From positions 418,001-482,000 of the forward strand of contig NZ_CP117229.1 of the NCBI RefSeq assembly GCF_028596125.1: DNA of 64,000 bases, given 5' to 3'. This DNA is from Listeria innocua. GTDB lineage: Bacteria > Bacillota > Bacilli > Lactobacillales > Listeriaceae. Below are positions 54,638 to 62,956 of the stretch, in pieces. The position numbers and the translations under genes were made by a program. Under the pieces are notes generated by a model, which was given only the letters and a program-made list of their open reading frames with translations, ran no database searches and was not told the origin of the DNA. The stretch's first letter is position 1. The number at the start of each line of letters is the position of its first letter.

Positions 54638-55231
54638 ATGAAGAAGTTACTTTTTTTAGGTGATAGTGTGACAGATGCAGGGCGCGATTTTGAAAATGAC
54701 CGCGAATTAGGACATGGTTATGTGAAAATGATTGCAGAACAGCTTGAGAAAGAAGATGTAACGGTTATAAATCGTGGCGTTAGTGCGAACCGGGTGGCGG
54801 ATTTGCATCGTCGTATTGAGGCGGATGCGATTTCACTTCAACCAGATGTAGTTACGATTATGATTGGGATAAATGATACGTGGTTTAGTTTTAGCAGATG
54901 GGAAGATACTTCTGTGACGGCGTTTAAAGAAGTATATCGCGTGATTTTGAGCCGATTGAAAGAAGAAACAAATGCGGAACTGATTTTGATGGAGCCGTTT
55001 GTATTACCATATCCGGAAGACCGGAAAGAGTGGCGCGGCGATTTAGATCCGAAAATTGGAGCTGTGCGCGAACTTGCGGCAGAATTTGGCGCGACGCTTA
55101 TTCCGCTTGATGGGCTAATGAATGCGCTCGCTATCAAACATGGGCCGACTTATTTAGCTGAGGACGGTGTACATCCCACCGAAGCAGGACATGAAGCTAT
55201 TGCCTCCATTTGGCTAGAGTTTACAAAATAA
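54638..55231 (+). CDS. SGNH/GDSL-family hydrolase
   Basis: 197 aa, cytoplasmic (no signal peptide). Block I FLGDSVTDAGR (nucleophile Ser at about residue 9), block II Gly in VINRGVSANRV, block III GIND (about 77), and block V DGVHPTEAGH (Asp/His, about 178-181): all four catalytic residues present. Such enzymes deacylate small esters or acetylated sugars. The substrate is not predictable. Monocistronic; no clear terminator hairpin before the promoter at 55235. Confidence 0.9.
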   Translation: MKKLLFLGDSVTDAGRDFENDRELGHGYVKMIAEQLEKEDVTVINRGVSANRVADLHRRIEADAISLQPDVVTIMIGINDTWFSFSRWEDTSVTAFKEVYRVILSRLKEETNAELILMEPFVLPYPEDRKEWRGDLDPKIGAVRELAAEFGATLIPLDGLMNALAIKHGPTYLAEDGVHPTEAGHEAIASIWLEFTK

Positions 55232-55234
55232 CGC

Positions 55235-55263
55235 TTTACAGAAAAATTTATCCATGCTATAGT
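55235..55263 (+). promoter_or_regulatory. Strong sigma-A promoter
   Basis: TTTACA (55235-55240), 17-bp spacer, TATAGT (55258-55263). Transcription should start near 55270 and read into the structured leader. Confidence 0.75.
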
Positions 55264-55269
55264 TGGGTC

Positions 55270-55396
55270 TATGCGATGAGCCTACAAGCAGTGACTTAAG
55301 TATCACTGCCCCATTTTCCGCGTTATAGCTTTGTGGAAGGCTGCGGAAGATGACGCTATGAAATGCCCCTTAAAGTAATTTAAGGGGCATTTTTCT
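55270..55396 (+). ncRNA. Structured leader ending in an intrinsic terminator (riboswitch candidate)
   Basis: About 125 bases between a strong promoter and the EamA gene. Elements: hairpin GCAGTGA/TCACTGC (55288-55294, 55303-55309), hairpin TTCCGC/GCGGAA (55316-55321, 55343-55348) with a 21-base loop, and a terminator stem ATGCCCCTTAAA/TTTAAGGGGCAT (55363-55374, 55379-55390) with T-tail. TGCCCC at 55307-55312 could pair with GGGGCA in the terminator's 3' arm, giving an exclusive antiterminator. It matches no riboswitch class I know by consensus. It could also be a small RNA with its own terminator. Confidence 0.6.
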
Positions 55397-55416
55397 ATAA
55401 AAAAGGAGTGTTTGTT

Positions 55417-56376
55417 TTGCAGAAAGAAAAAGCACCAATAGGACTTTATTTTTTATTAATTGCAGTGATGGCGAGTTGGGGTTTTAACGTAACGATGACG
55501 AAAGTATTAGTTAGCTATTTTCCGACAGTTACGATGACATCTTTCCGGATTTTCACAGCAGCGATTACCGTTATTATTATTTTATTTATCACCAAAAAAT
55601 TACGTCTGCCTACAAAGCGGGAATTTGGCTTAATTTTCCTCGCTAGTATTTTTAATATTGTTATTCATCATTTTTTCTTGTCGAACGGGTTGAAGCTAAC
55701 GACTGGGACGAATGCAGGACTTATTCTTGGTTCTGCGCCGATTGTGGTAGCGATTTTTTCTGTGGTTTTTCTCCATGAACGAATTGGGGCATGGCGTGCG
55801 CTCGGCTTTTTAGCAGGGATTTTTGGCGTGAGTTTGGTTGTTCTTTCTAATGGGACGGGGATAAGCGGGATTTCACTGGGAGATATCGACATCTTTATCG
55901 CGATGGCTTCTCAGGCATTTAGTTTTATTATTATTAAAAAGCTCGCTGGATCAATGGACACGGGGCTGATGACGGGATATATGTTATTTCTTGGTTCGGT
56001 TATGTTGTTTGTTTTAAGTCGCTTCATGGAGCCGGGGGGCGTGTCAGAATTAGTGGCCGTTCATTCGTGGAAGCTATGGCTCTTGTTTGTCGTTTCAGCT
56101 GTGGTCGCAACGGCCTTTGGTAATTTCGTTTATAATTATGCGGTTGGGAAAATTGGTCCGTCGCGCTCGGCTATTTTTATGAATTTCAATCCATTATTTT
56201 CGCTTATTGGCGCATTGCTTTTCCTTGGCGAAGCTATTAAAATCCCACAACTAGTCGGGTTTGTTTTTATCATTATTGGCGTCCTGCTTGGTTCGGGCGC
56301 ATTAATGGATCTTATTTATGAACGCAAAAAAACAAAAGTACGCGATCCTGAAAAACTGCTCGAAAAAGAAGTTTGA
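55417..56376 (+). CDS. EamA/DMT-family transporter
   Basis: 319 aa from the TTG at 55417, with AAAAGGAG at 55401-55407; a GTG inside that site (55408) is too close. Ten membrane helices in two EamA repeats (about residues 10-140 and 155-300), with the typical GLKLTTGTNAGLILGSAPI and GKIGPSRSAIFMNFNPLFSLIGA lines. An exporter for an amino acid, metabolite or cation; the substrate may be whatever the leader in front senses (inference). Charged cytoplasmic C-terminal tail. Confidence 0.9.
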   Translation: MQKEKAPIGLYFLLIAVMASWGFNVTMTKVLVSYFPTVTMTSFRIFTAAITVIIILFITKKLRLPTKREFGLIFLASIFNIVIHHFFLSNGLKLTTGTNAGLILGSAPIVVAIFSVVFLHERIGAWRALGFLAGIFGVSLVVLSNGTGISGISLGDIDIFIAMASQAFSFIIIKKLAGSMDTGLMTGYMLFLGSVMLFVLSRFMEPGGVSELVAVHSWKLWLLFVVSAVVATAFGNFVYNYAVGKIGPSRSAIFMNFNPLFSLIGALLFLGEAIKIPQLVGFVFIIIGVLLGSGALMDLIYERKKTKVRDPEKLLEKEV

Positions 56377-56401
56377 CTTTTATTGACCTTTATATTATAA
56401 T
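56373..56401 (+). promoter_or_regulatory. Sigma-A promoter of the DUF896 gene
   Basis: TTGACT (56373-56378), 17-bp spacer, TATAAT (56396-56401), overlapping the EamA stop codon. A small hairpin AGTTACTT/AAGTAACT lies in the short 5' untranslated part. Confidence 0.7.
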
Positions 56402-56450
56402 TTGGTTAGTTACTTATTAAAAGTAACTCGATAATGATAGGAGGGATAGC

Positions 56451-56675
56451 ATGAAATTATTATTAAAAAATATTAATGAACTTGCTGCAAAACAAAAAAG
56501 TGAAGGATTAACTGCTTTTGAAAAAGAAAGACAAGCTGCCCTTCGTCAAGAATATTTGAAGAAAATTAGAGGAACTGTTCAAGATAATTTGCATCACGTA
56601 ACAATCATTGATCCACTTGGAGACGATGTAACTCCTAAAAAACTAAAAGAAATCCAAGCCGAATTAAGAGGCTGA
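56451..56675 (+). CDS. DUF896 (YnzC-type) small protein
   Basis: 74 aa, helical hairpin of the UPF0291 family (INELAAKQKSEGLTAFEKERQAALRQEYLKKIRG). YnzC of Bacillus is part of an SOS-induced operon, but no LexA box is visible here. Function unknown. Ribosome site GGAGGGA, own promoter and terminator. Confidence 0.9.
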   Translation: MKLLLKNINELAAKQKSEGLTAFEKERQAALRQEYLKKIRGTVQDNLHHVTIIDPLGDDVTPKKLKEIQAELRG

Positions 56676-56682
56676 TATAAAT

Positions 56683-56724
56683 CAAAAGGTTGAAAGAGCT
56701 CATTGCTTTTTCAGCCTTTTTTTG
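56683..56724 (+). terminator. Intrinsic terminator of the DUF896 gene
   Basis: AAAAGGTTGAAA and TTTCAGCCTTTT, one G-T pair, then a T-run. Confidence 0.75.
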
Positions 56725-56838
56725 TTGACAGAGCTAATTTACCATCTTGCGGAGTCAAGTAGAGAAAAATGGTGACGAACAGTTTAACATTTTCGGAAAT
56801 ACTGGTGCTACAATCAAAATGAGAAAGGAGAGGATAAC

Positions 56839-57288
56839 ATGGAAATTGCAATCGCAGCTGACCATGGTGGGTTTCAGTTAAAGGAAAAAGTTCGCGCACA
56901 TTTAATTGAAAGCGGCTACAAGGTGAAAGATTTTGGTTGTTATTCATTAGAGAGCGTGGATTTTCCAGAGTACGCCGCTAAAGTAGGGCACTTCGTTGCA
57001 ACCGAAAATAGTTTAGGTGTACTTTGTTGCGGAACAGGAATTGGGATGTCCATCGCAGCCAACAAAATAAAAGGCGTGCGTGCTGCTGTCGTTTCAGACA
57101 CATTTTCAGCAATGATGACGAGGCGACATAATAACAGTAATGTTCTTTGTCTTGGTGAACGTGTTCTTGGCGATAGTCTGGCGTTACTCTTACTTGATAC
57201 CTGGCTTGCGGCGGAATTTGAAGGTGGAAGACATATGACAAGGCTCGCAAAATTGGCAGAGCTTGAGGAACAGGAGGAAGTAGAATGA
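56839..57288 (+). CDS. rpiB: Ribose-5-phosphate isomerase B (RpiB/LacAB family)
   Basis: 149 aa. Lines IAADHGGFQLKE (residues 5-16) and CCGTGIGMSIAANKIKGVRAA (about 65-85, catalytic Cys and the anion hole), RRHNNSNVLCLGERV (about 95-110). It isomerises ribose 5-phosphate and ribulose 5-phosphate, or a related aldose phosphate. First gene of a long operon; overlaps the epimerase gene by four bases. In a PTS-linked operon it is likely catabolic. Confidence 0.92.
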   Translation: MEIAIAADHGGFQLKEKVRAHLIESGYKVKDFGCYSLESVDFPEYAAKVGHFVATENSLGVLCCGTGIGMSIAANKIKGVRAAVVSDTFSAMMTRRHNNSNVLCLGERVLGDSLALLLLDTWLAAEFEGGRHMTRLAKLAELEEQEEVE

Positions 57289-57953
57289 AAATGATTGCGG
57301 CTTCCATTATGTGCGCAGACTCGCTTCATCTCGCTGACGAACTTCGCGCCCTCGAACAAGCAAACGTAAAGATGCTCCATTGTGATGTGATGGATGGTGT
57401 GTTTGTAAAAAATGCAGCGATGGGCGCCTATGTCCTTCAAGATATAAAAAATAATACAGATATGTTGCTTGATATTCATTTAGCTACAGTGAATCCTGAT
57501 AAATTTGTGGATTTGTATGCGGCGATAAAGCCAGCTTATATGTCCTTCCACGTAGAAGCTTCACCTGATGTCGATGCGACTATAAACCACATTCGGGAGC
57601 TAGGAATCAAACCGTCCATCGCCATCAGCCCGGATACAGAAATTGAACAGATTTATCCATTTTTAGAGAAAGTCGATATGGTTTTAATGATGACCGTTAA
57701 CCCAGGATTCGCCGGGCAAAAATTCCAGCATCATGTACTAGAAAAAATCAAAAAACTTCAAAAAGAGCTTGAAAGCCACACCAATAAACCATTAATTGAA
57801 GTAGATGGCAACATTTTTGAAGAAACAGTCCGGTTGCTTGAACCAATTGGCGCAGATGTCTATGTCGTTGGAACAGCCGCATTATTTAACGACAAGGCAG
57901 GTAGTTATACAGAAAAACTAGCGCCACTTAGAGAAATTATCCAAGAAAGGTGA
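57285..57953 (+). CDS. Ribulose-phosphate 3-epimerase family protein, first copy
   Basis: 222 aa TIM barrel. Metal and phosphate sites are those of the family (LHCDVMDGVFVKN, DIHLATVNP, MTVNPGFAGQKF, EVDGNIFEETV). The usual HM.VE...Y line is changed to HLATVNPDKF, and the last metal Asp region reads EVDGNI, so it may use an epimer such as allulose 6-phosphate instead of ribulose 5-phosphate (inference). A second, more canonical epimerase is encoded at 62306. ATGA-type overlap with rpiB, transaldolase six bases on. Confidence 0.88.
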   Translation: MKMIAASIMCADSLHLADELRALEQANVKMLHCDVMDGVFVKNAAMGAYVLQDIKNNTDMLLDIHLATVNPDKFVDLYAAIKPAYMSFHVEASPDVDATINHIRELGIKPSIAISPDTEIEQIYPFLEKVDMVLMMTVNPGFAGQKFQHHVLEKIKKLQKELESHTNKPLIEVDGNIFEETVRLLEPIGADVYVVGTAALFNDKAGSYTEKLAPLREIIQER

Positions 57954-57959
57954 GGGAAA

Positions 57960-58610
57960 ATGCATTTAGATTCAGCTAATTTAGAAGACGTGAAAAAAAT
58001 TCAAACCAGCTCCATTTTTAAAGGAATTACAACGAACCCAACCATTTTATTAAAAGAAAAATGTAATCGAGAAACAGCGATTAAGCGTATTTTAGAACTA
58101 ACAGATAAACAAGTTTTTGTACAGACAGTTGGTTTTACCTATGAGGAAATTTTGGCAGATGCGCGCATGTTACTAGCTACATTTGGGAAAGACAAAATAG
58201 CTATTAAGATTCCGGCACATGAGGCTGGTACTAATGTGATTGATACGCTCAAAAAAGAGGATAAAGCCATTCAAATCTTAGGAACTGCTATTTATTCGGC
58301 TGATCAAGCAATCGCGGCTGCCTTGGCTGGTGCAGATTTTGTTGCCCCATATGTGAATAGGATGAGCGCAGCGAACATCGATCCTTTTAAAGAAATTGCT
58401 GGGATGCGTCGTTTTTTTGATACAAAGGCACTTAAAACACAAATTATGGCAGCGAGCTTTAAACATAGCGGGCAAGTAATGCAAGCCTACGAAAGTGGTG
58501 CAGATACGGTAACTATTCCTTATGAAATTTATTTGCAAATGACCAATAAAGTTTTAGCAGTAGAAGCAATTCGTGTCTTTAATAAAGATGCTACATTGTA
58601 CGAAAATTAA
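57960..58610 (+). CDS. tal: Transaldolase / fructose-6-phosphate aldolase-like protein
   Basis: 216 aa, the short (TalC/FsaA-type) transaldolase. Motifs: DSANLEDVKK, GITTNPTILLKE, the Schiff-base Lys in KIPAH (about residue 83), APYVNRM (about 132-138) and MAASFKH (about 165). It moves dihydroxyacetone units between sugar phosphates. Co-operonic with rpiB and the epimerase, giving a small non-oxidative pentose-phosphate module. AAGGTGAGG ribosome site. Confidence 0.9.
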   Translation: MHLDSANLEDVKKIQTSSIFKGITTNPTILLKEKCNRETAIKRILELTDKQVFVQTVGFTYEEILADARMLLATFGKDKIAIKIPAHEAGTNVIDTLKKEDKAIQILGTAIYSADQAIAAALAGADFVAPYVNRMSAANIDPFKEIAGMRRFFDTKALKTQIMAASFKHSGQVMQAYESGADTVTIPYEIYLQMTNKVLAVEAIRVFNKDATLYEN

Positions 58611-58654
58611 CAATCTCCTTCTCATGTTGTGGAAGTGTGTGGAGAAAACTTGTG

Positions 58655-58694
58655 ATGAAAGCGCATTCTTAAGCGCCAAACCCTATGCTATAAT
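58655..58694 (+). promoter_or_regulatory. cre-like site overlapping a promoter for the PRD regulator
   Basis: ATGAAAGCGCATTCT (58655-58669) fits the WTGNAANCGNWNNCW cre consensus at every position. It overlaps a weak -35 (TTCTTA, 58666-58671) with TATAAT at 58689-58694, 17 bases away. CcpA repression of the downstream genes is inferred. Confidence 0.6.
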
Positions 58695-58718
58695 TAGGCT
58701 ATCAAAGGGGGGAGACGC

Positions 58719-60779
58719 ATGTATCTGGATAACAGAAGTAAAACACTATTTCAAGAAGTCATAAAAAATCCGAACATTACAAATAAACAACTCGAAGTAA
58801 AGTATAAATTATCGCGTTACCAAATCAGCTATAGTTTTCAGAAAGTAAACGAATGGCTCAAGTGGAAAAATTATCCAGAAGTAAAGCGTTCCAAAAACGG
58901 CAGATTTATATTAGAACCAGAGCTTACAGCGCTATTTTCTGAGAAAGAAACTCGAGATCCGAGCGTAGAATACTTACCTTCTGAAAATGAACGTGCCAAT
59001 TTAATTTTGCTGATGCTTTTAACAGCAAAAGAAGAACTATCCCTCGCCCATTTTACAACGAAGATTCAAGTAAGCAAAAACACCATTCTTCGTGATTTAA
59101 AAGTAGCGCAAAAATTACTTCCTAAAGAAACTACGGTCACTTATAGTAGAGCATCGGGTTATCAGTTGGCAGGCAGTGAGTGGGAACTGCGCAAGGTTCT
59201 GACACAAGTTGTTAGTAGCGTTAAAGAGATGTTTCGAGGAGAGCACTATTTCCTATCGTATTCAGGGATTGAAAAAGTCCAACTAATGGAAATTCGCCGC
59301 ACACTCGAAGAAGCAGAAGCGATGATGCAAATAAAATTCACCTATGAACAAATCGAATTACTACCCTATTTGCTATCCGTGATGTTCTTAAGAATCAGAG
59401 ACCGGCGCTTAATCGACACTGCTTTTCATATTGACGAGAAATCACTTTCAGACACGAGAGAATACCACATTACCGATATTTTGCTCGAAAAAACTGGCCC
59501 AGTTCCAGAACAAGAGCGACTTTTCATCACATTACAACTTCTTACAACAAACATTTTTTCCGGCGAAATCTTAACTGAAAAATTAACAGAAGACTTGGAA
59601 AAAGTTGTCCTCACATGCTTAGATCTATTCGAGAAAAAAGCACTTGTTTCACTTAAAAACAAACATATCTTAATTGAAAAATTACTCTTACATCTAAAAC
59701 CAGCCTATTACCGGATTAAATACCAAATGAACTTAGAAGATACACTTTATGAAAAATTCAATCAAGAATTCGAGGCGCTTAACTTTATTGTTAAAGAAGC
59801 TTTTGACCCACTTGCGAAATTTATTGGTCGCGAAATTCCGGCAGGTGAAATATTCTTCATTTCGTTATTCATTGGCAGCGATATGATTCCGCAAAATGAT
59901 ATTTATCATAAACAAAAACGCGCGATTGTTCTTTGCCCGAGCGGGGTTACTTTTTCAAAAATTATGGAAAATATTTTAGTAAAACTATTCCCGGAAATTC
60001 ATTTTTATCCAACTATATCTGTTCGTGAATACGCCTTTTTCAAAGCAGAAGTTGATATTGTTTTTTCTTCTATTCCATTAAAAGATGGCGAAAATGTTTT
60101 TGTTGTTCAACCGTTTATGAACGATATTGAAAAAACACAACTAAGGCAACAAGTGCTACAAAATCTTTTCGGGATGGGAAATCAGCTCACAAACATTGAT
60201 AAAATCATGGAAGTCGTAGAACGTAACGCCGATATAAATGATCCGAATGCAATACGAGATGGAATCATTGATATTTTGTCAGCGAATACAGCTACAAATG
60301 AAAATAAACGTGTGAAAAAAGTCTATTTACATGATTTAATCACCGAAGATAACATCATGATTTGTGAGGATGTTAAAAACTATCAAGAATCGATTCGTCT
60401 AGCGAGTCAGCCGCTGTTACTGCAACAAGCAATTACAGCGAACTATGTAAAGACCATGATTGATAACCATAAATTCCACGATCCGTACATTATTATCGGT
60501 GAAGATATTGCCATTCCACACGCAATGCCTAATGCAGGGGTAAATCGACTCGCTATGTCTCTTTTAGTCGTGAAAAATGGTGTATATTTTTCAGAAACAG
60601 AACAAGTTCATTTCGTAATAGTCATCGCGCCCGTGGATAAAGAGCAACACATTGAAGCTCTTTACCAAATCGTTCATTTAGCAGAGAATCACCAAATTTT
60701 AGATGATTTGCTCGAAAATGTAACGAAAGAAAAAATCATGCAAACAATCAACCAATTAGTAATTAGAGAGGATGAATAA
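58719..60779 (+). CDS. PRD-containing PTS-regulated activator (BglG/MtlR/LicR type)
   Basis: 686 aa. N-terminal helix-turn-helix domains (residues about 5-50, NKQLEVKYKLSRYQISYSF, and about 95-150, VSKNTILRDLKVAQKLLP), two PTS regulation domains (about 185-290 and 300-400; second with LLLHLKPAYYRIKY), a GatB-like EIIB domain with a cysteine in ALCPSGVTFS (about 410) and a C-terminal EIIA-2 domain with its histidine in AIPHAMPN (about 605). Such proteins activate a PTS/sugar operon according to the phosphorylation of PRD, EIIB-like and EIIA-like parts. Targets are probably the genes that surround it. GGGGGGAG ribosome site. Confidence 0.92.
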   Translation: MYLDNRSKTLFQEVIKNPNITNKQLEVKYKLSRYQISYSFQKVNEWLKWKNYPEVKRSKNGRFILEPELTALFSEKETRDPSVEYLPSENERANLILLMLLTAKEELSLAHFTTKIQVSKNTILRDLKVAQKLLPKETTVTYSRASGYQLAGSEWELRKVLTQVVSSVKEMFRGEHYFLSYSGIEKVQLMEIRRTLEEAEAMMQIKFTYEQIELLPYLLSVMFLRIRDRRLIDTAFHIDEKSLSDTREYHITDILLEKTGPVPEQERLFITLQLLTTNIFSGEILTEKLTEDLEKVVLTCLDLFEKKALVSLKNKHILIEKLLLHLKPAYYRIKYQMNLEDTLYEKFNQEFEALNFIVKEAFDPLAKFIGREIPAGEIFFISLFIGSDMIPQNDIYHKQKRAIVLCPSGVTFSKIMENILVKLFPEIHFYPTISVREYAFFKAEVDIVFSSIPLKDGENVFVVQPFMNDIEKTQLRQQVLQNLFGMGNQLTNIDKIMEVVERNADINDPNAIRDGIIDILSANTATNENKRVKKVYLHDLITEDNIMICEDVKNYQESIRLASQPLLLQQAITANYVKTMIDNHKFHDPYIIIGEDIAIPHAMPNAGVNRLAMSLLVVKNGVYFSETEQVHFVIVIAPVDKEQHIEALYQIVHLAENHQILDDLLENVTKEKIMQTINQLVIREDE

Positions 60780-60782
60780 ATT

Positions 60783-61385
60783 TTGGATAAACAAGCTATT
60801 TTAGATAATATTCACCAAACATGGCAAGAAGAAGCAAATGCAATTTCTCGTTTGCCGGAAGTAACGAGTGAAGAGGCTCTCGTTAAAACGGTTGAAACAA
60901 TCGCCGAGTGCACAGGAAAAATTGTCGTAGCTGGTTGTGGAACATCCGGCGTCGCTGCGAAAAAATTAGTACACTCTTTCAACTGTATCGAACGTCCAGC
61001 AGTCTTTTTAACCCCATCAGATGCTGTGCATGGAACTCTTGGTGTACTTCAAAAAGAAGATATATTGATTCTCATTTCAAAAGGTGGGAATACAGGCGAA
61101 TTACTTAATTTAATTCCTGCTTGTAAAACAAAAGGGAGTACATTGATTGGTGTAACAGAAAACCCAGAATCTGTTATCGCCAACGAAGCAGATATCTTTT
61201 TCCCAGTAAGTGTAAAGAAAGAACCAGATCCTTTTAATATGTTAGCAACGGCAAGTACAATGGCTGTTATTGCAAGCTTTGATGCAATAATTGTTTGCTT
61301 AATGACCTATATGAATTACACAAAAGAGCAGTTTTCCGTCATCCATCCTGGTGGTGCCGTTGGAAACAAATTATTAAATAAATAA
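60783..61385 (+). CDS. SIS-domain sugar-phosphate isomerase
   Basis: 200 aa from TTG at 60783 with GAGAGGAT upstream inside the regulator gene. SIS domain throughout: VVAGCGTSGVAAKKLVHSFNC (about 45-65) and LISKGGNTGELLNLIPACK (about 100-120). It resembles the KdsD N-terminal half and 6-phospho-3-hexuloisomerases. Together with the operon's epimerases and RpiB it probably converts a polyol- or ketose-derived phosphate. It is translated three bases after the regulator's stop. Confidence 0.88.
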   Translation: MDKQAILDNIHQTWQEEANAISRLPEVTSEEALVKTVETIAECTGKIVVAGCGTSGVAAKKLVHSFNCIERPAVFLTPSDAVHGTLGVLQKEDILILISKGGNTGELLNLIPACKTKGSTLIGVTENPESVIANEADIFFPVSVKKEPDPFNMLATASTMAVIASFDAIIVCLMTYMNYTKEQFSVIHPGGAVGNKLLNK

Positions 61386-61412
61386 ACAAGCAGCCAGTCG
61401 GAGGGATGCAAT

Positions 61413-61880
61413 TTGGATGTATTAGAATATTTTAAAGAAGAAATGGTTCGCTTTTCAAACGAACAAAATAAAGAAAAATTACTTACGGAAATGGCTGAAC
61501 AGTTGTGTGAAGTAGGCGCTGTAAAGCCAAGTTTCAAAGACGCAGTAATTAAACGGGAAAAAGTTTTTCCAACGGGATTACTAACCGCTCATGCTGGAGT
61601 TGCCATTCCACATACAGATAGCGAACACGTCATTCGTCCAGTAATTGCTGTGCGGATACTTAAGGAACCAGTTTCTTTTATCGAAATGGCCTCTGATAAC
61701 GAAGCAATTGATGTGAGAATTGTCTTTATGATGGCGCTGAGGAGTGCTGACGAACAACTAGATATGCTACAAACACTTATTCAACTTATTCAAGACGAGG
61801 AGGTGATGACGACCTTACTTAAAGCGCAAGAAACGGGAGATGTTCTCTCAGTAATAGAACATTTTTCTAAGAATAATTAA
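61413..61880 (+). CDS. PTS EIIA component, fructose/mannitol (EIIA-2) type
   Basis: 155 aa, starting at TTG (61413) behind CGGAGGGA. Active-site histidine in GVAIPHTDSEHV (about residue 68), flanked by the family lines FPTGLLTAHAG and VFMMALRSADEQLDMLQTLIQLIQD. It accepts phosphate from HPr and donates it to an EIIB. No EIIB or EIIC lies inside the window; in EGD-e the galactitol-type EIIB and EIIC genes follow just beyond the dehydrogenase (from memory). Confidence 0.92.
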   Translation: MDVLEYFKEEMVRFSNEQNKEKLLTEMAEQLCEVGAVKPSFKDAVIKREKVFPTGLLTAHAGVAIPHTDSEHVIRPVIAVRILKEPVSFIEMASDNEAIDVRIVFMMALRSADEQLDMLQTLIQLIQDEEVMTTLLKAQETGDVLSVIEHFSKNN

Positions 61881-61896
61881 GGGAGGTCGGGAATAA

Positions 61897-62295
61897 ATGG
61901 GGAGTTTTTTTGCAAGTTTTGTAGACTGGCTAATAGGAAGTCCAGGTAGATTTGTCGTTAACTTAATTGAAGATAATATGTTAATTTTCATGTTCGTAGT
62001 AATGATTTACGCCACCACCATTTTATACGCCAAGTGGACACTCGCATACTACTTACCGAAAAAAATGAATCAGTTAGCAGAAATGAAAACGTGGGAGCTG
62101 GACGAATTATATGCAGCGTGGCAAACAGAGAAAAAAGCTCTACCGTGGTACATTCTCGTGCCAAGTCGAAATGAATTTTGGGTAAAATCAGCCCGAAATG
62201 CACCAGAATCAACTAAATTACTCCATTTTAGTCAGCAAAAATTAAAACTAAGTGACAAAGAAAAGTTACAAAAAATCATAGAAATTCAATCTTGA
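61897..62295 (+). CDS. Hypothetical membrane protein of the polyol operon
   Basis: 132 aa. One or two hydrophobic stretches at the start (residues about 28-50, MLIFMFVVMIYATTILYAKWTLA), then a soluble tail rich in Trp, Lys and Glu (AAWQTEKKALPWYILVPSRNEFWV). Not a PTS EIIC by size. I do not recognise the family. Placed between EIIA and the second epimerase and in step with them, so it belongs to the pathway, possibly helping assembly of the permease (inference). GGGAGG ribosome site. Confidence 0.75.
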   Translation: MGSFFASFVDWLIGSPGRFVVNLIEDNMLIFMFVVMIYATTILYAKWTLAYYLPKKMNQLAEMKTWELDELYAAWQTEKKALPWYILVPSRNEFWVKSARNAPESTKLLHFSQQKLKLSDKEKLQKIIEIQS

Positions 62296-62305
62296 GGTGA
62301 TAATA

Positions 62306-62956
62306 GTGGCAAAAATAGTTCCGTCTGTTTTTGGAGCAGACATCGGCAGAATTAATGAACAGTTACAAGTCTTAGAGAAAAATGGCATCGATTTATTACA
62401 TGTAGATATGATGGATGGCTCGTTCGTTCCGAATATTGCTTTTGGTCCTGATCAAATCAAAATGATGAAAAAAGGCACAAAACTTCAATTTGATGTGCAT
62501 ATGATGGTGTATGAACCAGATCGTTATATTCCAAGATTAGTGGAAGCTGGTGCCCATATGATTACAGTCCACCAAGAAGCGACAACCCATTTACATCGTA
62601 CAATTCAACTAATTAAAAGTTACGGAGTTCGCGCTGGAGTTGTGTTAAATCCAGGTACACCACCAAGCACTCTAGAATACGTGTTAGATGATATTGACTG
62701 TATTTTGCTTATGACTGTAAATCCAGGCTTAGGTGGTCAAAAATTCTTCCAATCAAGTTTAGAAAAAATCAGAAAAACCAAAGCGTATATTGGAAATCGT
62801 CCTATTCAAATTGAAGTAGATGGCGGAGTAAATGACGAACTTGCGAAAGAATGTACACTTGCAGGCGCAGATTTAATCGTTGTAGGATCTTATTTATTTG
62901 AAGGCGATATCGAAGCGAATTTGGAAAAGTTATCGAAGGGAGTTTTAACAGAATGA
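62306..62956 (+). CDS. rpe: Ribulose-phosphate 3-epimerase, second copy
   Basis: 216 aa from the GTG at 62306 with GAGGTGAT before it. Canonical Rpe lines: LLHVDMMDGSFVPNIAFGP, FDVHMMVYEPDRYI, TVHQEATTHLHR, LMTVNPGLGGQKF, IEVDGGVND, VVGSYLF. Metal ligands (two His, two Asp) are in place. It converts ribulose 5-phosphate to xylulose 5-phosphate. The window therefore has two epimerases in one operon, this one closer to the housekeeping type. It overlaps the next gene by four bases. Confidence 0.92.
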   Translation: MAKIVPSVFGADIGRINEQLQVLEKNGIDLLHVDMMDGSFVPNIAFGPDQIKMMKKGTKLQFDVHMMVYEPDRYIPRLVEAGAHMITVHQEATTHLHRTIQLIKSYGVRAGVVLNPGTPPSTLEYVLDDIDCILLMTVNPGLGGQKFFQSSLEKIRKTKAYIGNRPIQIEVDGGVNDELAKECTLAGADLIVVGSYLFEGDIEANLEKLSKGVLTE

